Source: CAZTXD01 sp964617995
GTDB taxonomy: Bacteria; Actinomycetota; Acidimicrobiia; Spongiisociales; ZC4RG35
Assembly: GCA_964617995.1 (NCBI GenBank)
Contig: CAZTXD010000030.1
Coordinates: forward strand, 1-30,881
Direction of reading: 5' to 3'
Length of the DNA stretch: 30,881 nucleotides
Below the pieces are notes generated by a model. The model saw only the letters and a program-made list of their open reading frames with translations. It was not told the DNA's origin and searched no databases. The translations under genes and the position numbers were made by a program. Positions within the stretch are counted from its first letter, which is position 1. Each line of letters begins with the position of its first letter. Below are positions 14,996 to 23,445 of this stretch, piece after piece.

Positions 14996-15202
14996 ATGGA
15001 CCCGCTACAGGTGTACGCACTCGTTGAAGTGGTCAAAGCCAGGACCGACTCAGACTCGGGTGCACCCCGACGGCGTCCGCGGATCGGCGTAGCCTCGTCG
15101 CCGCTGCGCGGCCGCACCGAGAAGCGCCGGCCGGGAGGCCGCAGCCCCCGAGACGGCCACCGCCACCCGCGCAGGCCGTGGCGTGTGGCCCGCGTCGGGT
15201 GA
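14996..15202 (+). CDS. Small protein, function unknown
   Basis: A 68-codon frame starting at ATG 14996 with a good AGGAG (14984-14988) 7 bases upstream, which is the main support. The first 16 residues (MDPLQVYALVEVVKAR) look like a helix. The rest is Arg/Pro-rich and resembles out-of-frame translation of GC-rich DNA, so the gene may be frameshifted or decayed after the start. It diverges from the truncated LysR gene, the usual position of a LysR target. No homologue recognised. Confidence 0.35.
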   Translation: MDPLQVYALVEVVKARTDSDSGAPRRRPRIGVASSPLRGRTEKRRPGGRSPRDGHRHPRRPWRVARVG

Positions 15203-15395
15203 GCAAACATCCGATCGCGACCGGAGACCTGGAACCCTGAGAGCTGTACCCAGCTGCTGCTCGGTGGCGCTGCCGTCCGTTTCGTGGGACGACGGCACAC
15301 GGCAATGGCCGACCAGAGCGCCCGTCGTGTCCAAGCAGCGTGGTCGCTGAGGACGGTGGCCGGTCCTCGCCTCTGCGTGACAGGCGCCGGCTGAC
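15203..15395. other. Intergenic DNA, nothing recognised
   Basis: Between the small ORF and the methyltransferase stop. A minus-strand frame spans most of it but has low-complexity Arg/Ser/Pro content and no recognisable domain. No clear terminator hairpin was found. Confidence 0.4.
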
Positions 15396-16205
15396 TCAAG
15401 CCCTCGTGGCAGTCACCACGTGGCCGGAGGATAGGAACTCCACACCACCACCTTCGATGACCGGGAAGGGCGAAAGCTGTTCGGCCTCGCTGAGCAGCGT
15501 CATGAGGGATGACCGGTCGAACAGATCGATCAACGCGTCACTGGCGCGTATCTCGGCCTCGGCGAAGCCGGCCGGTGACGGGAATCGCTCGGGTCCCCAA
15601 TAGGTCTCGATTGCGAAGCCCTCCACACCGGCCGATCTCACGATCCGCCCCAGGTCGGCCGGATCGCCGAGCACGAATCGAGACGCGACGCTGCTCGCCG
15701 CGGCTTCTCCGAGATGGCGGCCCACCAGGTCGATCAACGCCACGTAGGCCGGGACGTCGCTGAGGGGCCCGGCGAGGGCGATCGCCAGTCGGCCTCCGGG
15801 TCTGAGGACACGCCACATCTCCGCGACCGCCTTTGCCCGATCGGGAAAGAACATGAGAGCGAGCTGGCTCATCACGCGATCGAACGAGCCGTCGGCGAAA
15901 GGAAGCTCACCGGCGTTCCCCCGCAGCCATCCGAGATGTGGGGCGACTCCCCGAGCAACGGCGAGCATCTCCTCGCTCAGGTCGAGACCGACCACCCGGC
16001 CGCGGTTCCCGACCAGCTCGGCGCATGCCCGAGCCACCACACCGGTCCCGCATCCCACATCCAGCACGCGATCCCCATGCACCACCCCGGCGAGACGGGC
16101 GAGACGCTCGGCCCACTCCTGCAGCATCGCCGGAACCCAGGCTCTCTCGTACCATTCGGCCACTTCCATACGCCGTTGCGACACGTGAGCGGCTTCGTCG
16201 GTCAT
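15396..16205 (-). CDS. Class I SAM-dependent methyltransferase
   Basis: A 269-residue cytosolic protein of the UbiE/Methyltransf_11 type. Motif I VLDVGCGTG is at residues 47-55, the acidic end of strand 2 at GLDLSEEML (73-81), then the GNAGELPFADGSFD stretch (about 96-109) and the post-motif LRPGGRLAI. These bind S-adenosylmethionine; the methyl acceptor cannot be read from the sequence. ATG 16205 was chosen because GGAGG sits about 9 bases upstream and the domain begins soon after. A longer in-frame extension upstream reads like non-coding sequence and overlaps the divergent gene. It diverges from the HD-GYP/LuxR gene across 135 bases, so that regulator could control it (inference). Confidence 0.88.
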   Translation of the reverse strand: MTDEAAHVSQRRMEVAEWYERAWVPAMLQEWAERLARLAGVVHGDRVLDVGCGTGVVARACAELVGNRGRVVGLDLSEEMLAVARGVAPHLGWLRGNAGELPFADGSFDRVMSQLALMFFPDRAKAVAEMWRVLRPGGRLAIALAGPLSDVPAYVALIDLVGRHLGEAAASSVASRFVLGDPADLGRIVRSAGVEGFAIETYWGPERFPSPAGFAEAEIRASDALIDLFDRSSLMTLLSEAEQLSPFPVIEGGGVEFLSSGHVVTATRA

Positions 16206-16328
16206 CTGGTCGTCCTCCACCACCGACGGTACCAATCGGTTCCGCCGGTCGACCTCCGGCAACCGGAGACCCGCTCGATCGCGAGCCGCCGACGACCGTC
16301 GGCCCCCTGTGCGACGGCCCCCGATGGG

Positions 16329-16334
16329 TACGGT
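16329..16334 (+). promoter_or_regulatory. -10 box of the HD-GYP/LuxR gene (leaderless)
   Basis: TACGGT, 6 bases before the GTG at 16341. There is no ribosome binding site between, which together with the box decides in favour of that start. Confidence 0.35.
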
Positions 16335-16340
16335 CGTGGT

Positions 16341-17942
16341 GTGACGCACGACGCAGCGCCCAATCAGAAGCGGATCCGTTCCGCCGAGTTGATCTCTGGC
16401 CTTTCCCTGGCGACGGACCTGGGTATCGGGGTGTCGCTCGAACACGGCCTCGAAAGCACCATGTTCGCCATGCGACTCGCCGACCTCCTCGGCGTCGATT
16501 CGGAGGCGGCGTCGGACACCTACTACGCCTGCCTCCTCTTCTATGTGGGCTGTACCGCCAACGCGGACCTGGCGGCGGAGCTCTTTGGTGAAGACCACGC
16601 CCTCACACTTCACGCCACTCCGACGAGGTTCGGCACGCGCCTGCAAATGATGGGGGGAATGATCCGGGCGGTCGCCCCTCCGGGCGGCGCTCGACCGGTG
16701 CGCGCTCGCCAGATCATGTCACGGCTCCCCCGGCTGCTGCGGGAGTTCCCCGAGGTCGTGGCCGCCATCTGCGAGGTGGGGCGGATGCTAACCGATCGCC
16801 TCGGCCTGCCCTCTTCCCTGTCAGCGTCGTTCGCATATGTAGGAGAGCGTTGGGACGGGAAAGGCGAGCCGGGTGCGACCGGGGGGGAGGGCATCCCCCT
16901 TCCCGTGCGGATAGTCCACGTGGCCAGAGACGCAGCCTTCCAACGCATGCTGGGTGGTTGGGAATTCGCCGGTGAGACGATTCGGGACCGAGCAGGAGGC
17001 GCCTTCGATCCTCACATCGCCGGGTTGCTCGCCGAGAACGCCAAAGAGGTCCTCGCCCTCGAGGAGGGTGGTTCGCTCTGGGAGACGACGCTGGCGGCAG
17101 AGCCCAAACCGTGGCGCTGGTTGGAGGACGAGGAGATCGACACGGCGCTCCGGGCGGTAGGCGACTTCGCCGACCTCGGATCTCCATTCCTGCTCGGTCA
17201 CTCCTCGGGAGTGAGCGCGTTGGCGGCGGCCGCCGCGCGGCATGCAGGGATGGGGACGGCGGAGGTCACCGAGGTCCGTCGGGCGGCGCTCGTGCACGAC
17301 CTGGGACGGGTTGCGATACCCACCCGGATCTGGCAGCACGACGGTCCCCTCACTCCGGACGACTGGGAGAGAGTGCGGCTGCACGCCTACCACACCGAGC
17401 GGGTGCTGGCCCCGTCCCCGTTCCTCTCTACTCTCGTCGCCGGCGCGGGTTTCCACCACGAGCGGCTCGACGGCTCCGGGTACCATCGCGGGGCTGTAGG
17501 AGCCTTTCTCACGCGACCAGCCCGCGTGGTGGCGACCGCCGACACCTACCACGCCATGACCGAGCCGCGGCCCTATCGGGAGGTCATATCTCCGGAGGTG
17601 GCTGCCGAGGAGATGGCCCGGGAAGCCAGCCGGGGACGACTAGACCCCGATGCCGTGGCCGCGGTGCTGGAGGCGGCGGGGGAGCCCTCACCGCCGATCG
17701 AACGACCCGCCGGTCTCACCGAGCGGGAGACCCAGGTCATCGCCCTGTTGGCCCGGGGCTGGCAGACCAAGCAGATCGCCCGGGGACTCGGGATCTCCGC
17801 CAACACCGCCGACCGCCACATCCAGCACGGCTACCGGAAGATGGGCGTGTCGACCCGGGCCGCCGCCGCTCTCTTCGCGATGGAGCACGGGCTGCTGGCA
17901 TGGGGAGAACTCACCATACCCACGGGGGAGGAGCATCCATAG
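16341..17942 (+). CDS. HD-GYP-like phosphohydrolase fused to a LuxR helix-turn-helix
   Basis: A 533-residue regulator. The second half holds an HD domain with the metal-binding pair H319-D320 (AALVHDLGRVAIP) and a GYP-like signature HHERLDGSGYHRG (372-384, GYH instead of GYP). A LuxR DNA-binding domain ends it (458-520: LTERETQVIALLARG, then ISANTADRHI). The first half repeats the HD-GYP pattern in degenerate form: FAYVGERWDGKGEPG (164-178) lines up with the second signature but lacks the histidines. HD-GYP domains typically hydrolyse cyclic di-GMP; direct fusion to a LuxR domain suggests a ligand- or nucleotide-controlled transcription factor (inference). The GTG at 16341 was chosen from the TACGGT box and domain extent; upstream in-frame sequence overlaps the divergent methyltransferase. 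Confidence 0.82.
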   Translation: MTHDAAPNQKRIRSAELISGLSLATDLGIGVSLEHGLESTMFAMRLADLLGVDSEAASDTYYACLLFYVGCTANADLAAELFGEDHALTLHATPTRFGTRLQMMGGMIRAVAPPGGARPVRARQIMSRLPRLLREFPEVVAAICEVGRMLTDRLGLPSSLSASFAYVGERWDGKGEPGATGGEGIPLPVRIVHVARDAAFQRMLGGWEFAGETIRDRAGGAFDPHIAGLLAENAKEVLALEEGGSLWETTLAAEPKPWRWLEDEEIDTALRAVGDFADLGSPFLLGHSSGVSALAAAAARHAGMGTAEVTEVRRAALVHDLGRVAIPTRIWQHDGPLTPDDWERVRLHAYHTERVLAPSPFLSTLVAGAGFHHERLDGSGYHRGAVGAFLTRPARVVATADTYHAMTEPRPYREVISPEVAAEEMAREASRGRLDPDAVAAVLEAAGEPSPPIERPAGLTERETQVIALLARGWQTKQIARGLGISANTADRHIQHGYRKMGVSTRAAAALFAMEHGLLAWGELTIPTGEEHP

Positions 17943-17965
17943 CTTCGTCATGAGCAGGGCAACTG

Positions 17966-17972
17966 AAGGAGG
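17966..17972 (+). promoter_or_regulatory. Ribosome binding site of the ICMT-like gene
   Basis: AAGGAGG, 7 bases before the GTG at 17980. It decides that GTG over the in-frame ATG at 17950, which has no such site. Confidence 0.7.
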
Positions 17973-17979
17973 TCTGCTC

Positions 17980-18594
17980 GTGACAGAGGTATTTCGACTC
18001 GCGTTCGTCATCCTGTTCGGCCTCGGCCTGGTCGCCGCGTTCGCCGGCATGGTTCGCTTCGCTTCCAGGGGCCAGGAAGTCGAACAAAAAACCGGTCCGG
18101 TGCCAACGCCGGGGCCGATCGTCGTGGGTGTGCTGGCAACGGCCGTCCTCGTCACCGGGATCGGGGAGATGGAGGTGAACTGGCTGCCGGTGCGGTTGCT
18201 GGGAGCGGGACTGGGTGTCTACGGATTGGTGGTGCTGCCCTGGGCGGTGCGCGCCCTCGGACCGCAGGGCGTGCCCGGCGTGGCGGTGCTCCGTGATCAT
18301 CGCCTGGTCACAGGCGGGCCCTACCGACGTATCCGTCATCCCGGCTACTCAGCGATCATCGCTCTCTGGCTGGGGGCGGCCTTCGCCACCGTGAATTGGG
18401 TGCTGGCGGCCATCTCGCCGGTGCTGATTCTCGTGCTGACGGTGACGGCACGGCACGAGGAGAGGCTCCTGGAGGGAAAATTCTCCGACGCCTACCGCAC
18501 ATACCTCGGTCGGACCGGGCGGTTCATTCCCCGGCTCACTTCTCCACGGGCCGCGTCGGAGCCGCGCCCGGGCACCAGCGGGAGGCAGGGATGA
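17980..18594 (+). CDS. Isoprenylcysteine carboxyl methyltransferase-like membrane methyltransferase
   Basis: A 204-residue membrane protein with about five helices. The C-terminal half has the signature of the ICMT/PEMT family: GGPYRRIRHPGYSA, a hydrophobic pair of helices, then RHEERLLEGKFSDAYRTYLGRTGRFIP. Those residues form the SAM-binding cytosolic pocket in this family. Bacterial members methylate lipids or small molecules; the substrate here is unknown. The GTG start is fixed by a strong ribosome binding site. It begins 38 bases after the HD-GYP/LuxR gene and overlaps the next gene by ATGA, so the three are likely one operon. Confidence 0.85.
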   Translation: MTEVFRLAFVILFGLGLVAAFAGMVRFASRGQEVEQKTGPVPTPGPIVVGVLATAVLVTGIGEMEVNWLPVRLLGAGLGVYGLVVLPWAVRALGPQGVPGVAVLRDHRLVTGGPYRRIRHPGYSAIIALWLGAAFATVNWVLAAISPVLILVLTVTARHEERLLEGKFSDAYRTYLGRTGRFIPRLTSPRAASEPRPGTSGRQG

Positions 18595-19490
18595 GCGCAG
18601 ATGATCGCGACCATGATGCCGCTGCCGCGCGACGCAGGCTCGTGGCGGCGACCGGGCTCGACGAGAGTCGACCACGACTGAATGGCGTGCCCACCGCCCT
18701 CCTCGAGGGCGGGGACGGCCGACCCATCGTGTTCCTGCAGGGAGAGTTCGGAGCGGTGTGGGTCAGGGTCGTACCGGACCTGGCCCGCACCCATCGTGTG
18801 ATCGTCCCCGATCTGCCCGGATTGGGAGCGAGCGAAGCGCCTCCCGGCACCCTCGACGAGCGGGCCGTCCTCGACTGGCTGGGGGAGCTCATCGACCGGA
18901 CATGCTCCGTCCCGCCCGTGCTGGTAGGGAAGGGGATCGGCGGTGCCGTGGCGGCGCGTTACGCCGTGAGCCACGGCAGCGGGCTCGATCGTCTCGTACT
19001 GGTTGACAGCCTCGGCCTCGATCGGTTCCGTCCCCCGCCGGGGATGGCCCTCGCCTTCCTGCGAGTCCTGGTGCACCCCACCGAACTCGGGGTCGAGAGG
19101 AGCTTCCGGAACCACTGCTTCGTGGACCTCGACGGAGTGCAGGACGATATGGGGGACCTCTATCCGGCTCTGGCGGCCTACGCCCTGGACCGTTTCCGCA
19201 CCGCCAGCGTACGCCGGTCCATGCGTCACCTGGCTCGCGCATTCTCCCCGGCGATTCCCCCCGAGGATCTGACCCGTATCAGGGTCCCGACGCTCCTGAT
19301 CTGGGGCCGACACGACCTGGGTATGCCACTCGGGATCGCCCGTTCCGCCAGTGACCGCTACGGGTGGACGCTGCGGGTCATCGAGGACGCCCGCGACGAC
19401 CCAGCGCTGGAACGACCGAGAGCGTTCCTCGAAGCGTTGCACGCCGGGGCCCTCAAGCAACAGGAGGGCCGTGACCCTGGGATGAGTTAG
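18591..19490 (+). CDS. Alpha/beta-hydrolase-fold protein lacking catalytic Ser and His
   Basis: A 299-residue alpha/beta-hydrolase by overall pattern: IVFLQGEFG (46-54), VIVPDLPGLGASE (70-82), the elbow VLVGKGIGGAVAARYA, and the late strand PTLLIWGRHD with Asp242. The nucleophile elbow should read G-x-S-x-G, but here it is G113-K-G-I-G117 with Gly115 in the serine place. The late motif that usually reads GHDP...ERP has Asp269 (ARDDPALERP) where the catalytic His should be. Two of three triad residues are missing, so hydrolase activity is unlikely; a binding or structural role, or another chemistry, is possible. Its ATG overlaps the ICMT-like stop, so translation is coupled and the pair may work together. 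Confidence 0.85.
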   Translation: MSADDRDHDAAAARRRLVAATGLDESRPRLNGVPTALLEGGDGRPIVFLQGEFGAVWVRVVPDLARTHRVIVPDLPGLGASEAPPGTLDERAVLDWLGELIDRTCSVPPVLVGKGIGGAVAARYAVSHGSGLDRLVLVDSLGLDRFRPPPGMALAFLRVLVHPTELGVERSFRNHCFVDLDGVQDDMGDLYPALAAYALDRFRTASVRRSMRHLARAFSPAIPPEDLTRIRVPTLLIWGRHDLGMPLGIARSASDRYGWTLRVIEDARDDPALERPRAFLEALHAGALKQQEGRDPGMS

Positions 19491-19535
19491 AGCGGCGGTC
19501 GTAGTGCTCCCCATAGCGTCATCGGTTCTCTCGAG

Positions 19536-22196
19536 TCAGCGACCCCCCAACAACTCGGCCGCATAGGCCACGGTCTCGTCGACCGTCATATGCCGACCTT
19601 CGGCGAGCGCGGCGTCCACCGCCCCGTCGCCGATCGCTTCCCGTGCGGATGCCTCCGCGTCGTCGAGGCCGATGTAAAGGGCCCGCTGGATGTTGGGTAG
19701 GGGAGGTGTTGCCCCGATCGAGTCCCTCAGGGCGAGGGCTGCGCCGGCGAGGCGCATGGCCTCGATGTGGTGTCCTGAGGAAGACTCGAGCGCAGCGATC
19801 TCGCTGAAGCCCTGGCCGATCCCCGGGAGGTTCCGGACGTCGGCGTAGATGAGGAGTCCTTCGAGATATGCCTCACGTCCGGCTTCGAGACGACCCAGGG
19901 CGACGTATGCCCGGCCGAGGCTGCGGATCGTCCACGCCAGATGAAAGCGGTCGTCGACCTCGCGGAAGAACGACAGCGCCTCCTCGAAATGGGGGACGGC
20001 CGCGTGAGGATCGCCGGCGGCCACCGCGGTGATACCGAGCATGATCTGATTGCGGGCGACGAGATCCGACGAGCCGACTCTCTTCGCCTCGGCCAGACTG
20101 GACTCGAACCGGAGGCGAGCCTCCTCGTCGCGTTCGCTCATCGCGGGAATGAAGGCCAGGTCGTACATCGTCTCGGCCGCCGCCCGGTCGTCCCCGAGAT
20201 GCCGGTAGAGGCTCATCGCTGATTCGTAGGCTCGCTGCGTCGCATCGGGGTCGAACAACCAGAAGACCAGCCCGCCCAGAGCGGAGAACGCCTTCGCCCG
20301 GGGCAGGGAGAGGTTATCCGGGTCGGCGGCGAGGAGCTCTTCGAGCCAGGATCGGCCTTCTCGCAGGTATCCCCGTTGGAACCAGAATCGCCATATGCCG
20401 GCGGCAAGCCGCAAGCCGTCTTGGATGTCGCCGACGGCGAGGGCATGACCCAACGCTGCCCGGAGGTTGGCGTTCTCGCTCTCGATCCGATCCAGCCATT
20501 CCGCCTGCTCGGGTCCCAGGAGATGGGGTTCGGCCGCCTCGGCGAGGTCACGGTAGAAGCGGAGATACCGCCCCTTCAGCCCATGGGGTTCGCTCGATTC
20601 CCGGGATCGTTGAAGCCCGTACTCCCTGATCGTCTCCAGCATCTCGAAGCGCGAGACTCCGGCCGCGGCCGTTTGAGCGAGGAGGCTTTGGTCGACGAGG
20701 GAGGCGACACCGTCGAGGGTGTCGATTCCCAGCTCCCCCTCCGGGTTGCAGACCGCGTTGACCGCTTCCAGCGTGCACCCTCCCGCAAAGACGGAGAGAC
20801 GGGTGAACAGCTCCTGTTCGACCGGTGACAACAGCTCGTAGCTCCATTCGATCGCCGCCTGTAGTGTCTGCTGGCGGGCGGGGCGTCCCTCTGCGGTGGC
20901 AGCGAGCACGGGAAGACGCTGCTCGAGCCGGGTGAGGATTTCCCGGGGCGTGAGCAGACGTACCCGGCTGGCGGCCAGCTCGATGGCCAGGGGGAGCCCA
21001 TCCAGTCGCACACACAGCTCCCTCACCGCGGCGGCGTTCTCCTCGGTGATCGAGAAACCGGGCTTTACGGCCCGCGCCCTCTCGACGAAGAGCGTCACCG
21101 CCTCGCTGCTCACCAGCCGCTCGAGGTCGGTGGAGTCGTTCTCGGGGAGCCGCAGCGGCGGGAGCGGGAACTCCTGCTCGCCGTAGAGGTTAAGGACCCG
21201 TCGGCTCGTCACGAGAGCCTTCAGCCCCGGGGCCGCCGCCATCAAGGTGGCCACGATCCCGGCAGCGGGAAGCAGATGCTCGAAGTTGTCCAGCACCAGC
21301 AGCAGCTCTCGGGTGGCGAGATAGGCAGACAGCGCTTCGAGGATCGGTCTGTCCGGCTGCTCGGCGACTCCCAAACGGCGGGCCATCGTCGACTCGACGA
21401 GGTCGGCATCGGCCAACGGAGCGAGATCCACGAACCAGGCGCCGTCGTCGAAGTCGGTCGCCACCCGGCGGGCCAGCTCGACGGCCAGGCTCGTCTTGCC
21501 CGCTCCCCCCGGGCCGACGAGCGTGAGCAGCCGATTCCCCTCCAGCAGGGAGCGCAGCTCCTCCATTTCCTCATGCCGGCCCACGAAGCTGGTCACTCGG
21601 GGCGGAAGGTGGGCGTGGTCTGCGTCGGGGACGCGAGGCGGAGGGAAATCGCCGGGGAGGTCGTCGATCACCAGCTGATACAGCCGTTCCGGTCGGTCGA
21701 GTCCCTTCAGGGAGCGCCGCCCAACATCGCGCACGGTGACACCGTCGGGTAATGACCGCTCCGCCAGGGCCCTGGTCGAGTCGGAGACGAGGACCTGGCC
21801 ACCGTGGGCGGCGTCGGCAATCCGGGCGGCACGAACGATGTCGAGACCGACATAGTCGTCGCCGCCGGGGATGCCAGCCCCGCTGTGCATCCCCATTCGG
21901 ACCCACACCTCCACCCCGCCCGGCCAGGAGGCGGACGCGAGTGTGCGCTGGGCATCCACGGCGGCCGCCACCGCCGAAGGCGCGTCCGGGAACACCACGA
22001 GGAACCCGTCCCCCTGCGTGCCTCGTTCGGTGCCTCCCCGTGCCTGGAAGACGCCGCGCATGAGATGATGGTGCTGCTCGATCAGCTCGCGGTAGGCAGC
22101 GGTGCCGAGCTCTCCAGCGATGCGCGTGGAACCCTCGATGTCGGAGAAGAGGAACGTGACGGTCCCCGTGGGTAGCTCGCCTCTCGACACCTCCAT
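19536..22196 (-). CDS. Class III cyclase-NTPase-TPR regulator
   Basis: An 886-residue protein of a type common in mycobacteria and relatives. Residues 10-175 are a class III nucleotidyl cyclase domain with metal aspartates D19 (FSDIEGST) and D63 (QGDGFLVVF). The transition-state Asn expected four residues before R125 is Val121 (DIVRAARIA), typical of this subfamily, so activity may be low. An NB-ARC/STAND NTPase follows with Walker A GPGGAGKTS (228-236) and Walker B LLLVLDNFEHLL (298-309). The C-terminal half is alpha-helical TPR-like repeats. No LuxR domain is visible at the end. The start is ATG 22196 or the adjacent GTG 22199; a TAGGGT box lies 5-8 bases upstream, so the mRNA may be leaderless. 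It follows the small ORF after FloA on the same strand. The signal and partners are unknown. Confidence 0.88.
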   Translation of the reverse strand: MEVSRGELPTGTVTFLFSDIEGSTRIAGELGTAAYRELIEQHHHLMRGVFQARGGTERGTQGDGFLVVFPDAPSAVAAAVDAQRTLASASWPGGVEVWVRMGMHSGAGIPGGDDYVGLDIVRAARIADAAHGGQVLVSDSTRALAERSLPDGVTVRDVGRRSLKGLDRPERLYQLVIDDLPGDFPPPRVPDADHAHLPPRVTSFVGRHEEMEELRSLLEGNRLLTLVGPGGAGKTSLAVELARRVATDFDDGAWFVDLAPLADADLVESTMARRLGVAEQPDRPILEALSAYLATRELLLVLDNFEHLLPAAGIVATLMAAAPGLKALVTSRRVLNLYGEQEFPLPPLRLPENDSTDLERLVSSEAVTLFVERARAVKPGFSITEENAAAVRELCVRLDGLPLAIELAASRVRLLTPREILTRLEQRLPVLAATAEGRPARQQTLQAAIEWSYELLSPVEQELFTRLSVFAGGCTLEAVNAVCNPEGELGIDTLDGVASLVDQSLLAQTAAAGVSRFEMLETIREYGLQRSRESSEPHGLKGRYLRFYRDLAEAAEPHLLGPEQAEWLDRIESENANLRAALGHALAVGDIQDGLRLAAGIWRFWFQRGYLREGRSWLEELLAADPDNLSLPRAKAFSALGGLVFWLFDPDATQRAYESAMSLYRHLGDDRAAAETMYDLAFIPAMSERDEEARLRFESSLAEAKRVGSSDLVARNQIMLGITAVAAGDPHAAVPHFEEALSFFREVDDRFHLAWTIRSLGRAYVALGRLEAGREAYLEGLLIYADVRNLPGIGQGFSEIAALESSSGHHIEAMRLAGAALALRDSIGATPPLPNIQRALYIGLDDAEASAREAIGDGAVDAALAEGRHMTVDETVAYAAELLGGR

Positions 22197-22204
22197 CACG
22201 TCCG

Positions 22205-22210
22205 ACCCTA
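22205..22210 (-). promoter_or_regulatory. -10 box of the cyclase-TPR gene
   Basis: TAGGGT on the minus strand, 5 bases before GTG 22199 and 8 before ATG 22196, consistent with leaderless transcription. It suggests the cyclase gene has its own promoter besides any read-through from NfeD-FloA. Confidence 0.35.
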
Positions 22211-22264
22211 CCGCGCTCCGCCCATCCGGGCCCGGCGCGAAATCGGCCAGGTAGTCAGAGGCGC

Positions 22265-22465
22265 CTAGAGGCCGGTGGGGCCTTCATGCCGGCGGAGGCT
22301 CACGGGAGGGGCCAGGATCTCCTGCAGGACCACGATGTCCCGCAGGCGTGGCGGCGACCTCAACGCGGCCCGGGCGAGGTGGCGTCGGGCCTGCCTACCG
22401 GGCCGAGCCGGCGTCGGCGGTGGAGCGGGAGTCTCCGGGGACGGTTGCCTCTCGGAGCCAGTCAC
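22265..22465 (-). CDS. Small Pro/Arg-rich protein coupled to floA
   Basis: A 66-residue frame whose GTG at 22465 overlaps the FloA stop (GTGA), a strong sign of translational coupling. The first 25 residues are Pro/Thr-rich, and the second half (RSPPRLRDIVVLQEILAPPVSLRR) looks like a folded, conserved-type segment. No family recognised. NfeD-FloA loci often carry a small third gene, and this occupies that position, but similarity to any known one cannot be shown here. Overlap, same strand and coding-like C-terminus support it as real. Confidence 0.55.
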   Translation of the reverse strand: MTGSERQPSPETPAPPPTPARPGRQARRHLARAALRSPPRLRDIVVLQEILAPPVSLRRHEGPTGL

Positions 22466-23409
22466 GATTCGTTCTCCTCACCGGCCACCGACCTGCGCAT
22501 CCCGGTATCGGCCTGGACGTTCTCCATCCGGTAGTGGTCCATCACCCCGAGGTTGCCGGTGCGGAGCGCCTCCGCCAGCGCCTGGGGCACCTCTGCCTCG
22601 GCCTCCACCACCCGGGCGCGCATCTCCTGCTCCTCGGCGACGGCCATCGCCCGTCTCTCCTCGGCCTTGGCCTGGGCGATGTTCTTGTCGGCTTCCGCCT
22701 GGGCGGTCTGCAGCTCAGCTCCGACGTTGCGTCCGATGTCGACGTCGGCGATGTCGATGGAGAGGATCTCGAAGGCTGTGCCGGCGTCGAGCCCTCGCTC
22801 CAGCACCCGCGTCGAGATCGAGTCGGGGTTCTCCAGCACCGCCTTGTGGTCATCGGCAGACCCGATCGCCGAGACGGTCCCTTCCCCCACGCGGGCGATG
22901 ATCGTCTCCTCGCCGGCGCCGCCCACCAGACGCTCGATGTTGGCCCGGACGGTGACGCGAGCGATGGCCACCACCTGGATCCCGTCCTTGGCCACGGCCG
23001 CCACCCGGGGGGTCTCGATCACCTTGGGATTGACGCTCACCTGGACCGCCTGGAGCACGTCGCGCCCGGCCAGGTCGATGGCGGTGGCGCGCTGCCACGG
23101 CAGCTCGATCTGCGCTCGGTCGGCCGAGATGAGGGCGGTCGCCACCGACGAGACGTTCCCCCCGGCGAGAAAGTGGGCCTCCATCTGGGAGAGATCGAGA
23201 TCGAGGCCCGCCTTGGTGGCGCTGATCTTCGGTCGGACGATCTCCGACGGCACCACCTTGCGGAGCCGCATCCCGATCAGGGTGCCCAGGTTGACGTGCA
23301 CCCCGGAAAAGAGGGCCGTGACCCACAATCCCAGCGGCACGAGGTAGAGGATGGCGCCACCGACGATGACCACTGCAGCGATGATCAACAGCAGTGTCCC
23401 GAGTTCCAT
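22462..23409 (-). CDS. floA: Flotillin-like protein FloA
   Basis: A 315-residue membrane protein matching FloA (YqfA) through its length. A single N-terminal hydrophobic hairpin (about 5-29) is followed by the SPFH core (VPSEIVRPKISATKAGLDLD at 53-72, then GRDVLQAVQVSVNPKVIETP) and an Ala/Glu-rich region (ELQTAQAEADKNIAQAKAEE) that drives oligomerisation. The end has the conserved GVMDHYRMENVQADTGMR segment. FloA organises functional membrane microdomains and influences membrane fluidity and assembly of signalling and secretion complexes. ATG 23409 has AAGGA about 8 bases upstream. The gene lies 36 bases after the NfeD gene, the classical partner, and overlaps a small ORF. Confidence 0.95.
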   Translation of the reverse strand: MELGTLLLIIAAVVIVGGAILYLVPLGLWVTALFSGVHVNLGTLIGMRLRKVVPSEIVRPKISATKAGLDLDLSQMEAHFLAGGNVSSVATALISADRAQIELPWQRATAIDLAGRDVLQAVQVSVNPKVIETPRVAAVAKDGIQVVAIARVTVRANIERLVGGAGEETIIARVGEGTVSAIGSADDHKAVLENPDSISTRVLERGLDAGTAFEILSIDIADVDIGRNVGAELQTAQAEADKNIAQAKAEERRAMAVAEEQEMRARVVEAEAEVPQALAEALRTGNLGVMDHYRMENVQADTGMRRSVAGEENES

Positions 23410-23445
23410 GAGGCTGTCCTTTGGTCGCTTCCCGTGCTCCCGACC

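Noticed and set aside
14989..15399. 136-codon minus-strand frame
   Set aside because: Low-complexity Ser/Arg/Pro content and no domain; the plus-strand ORF at 14996 has a better start signal.
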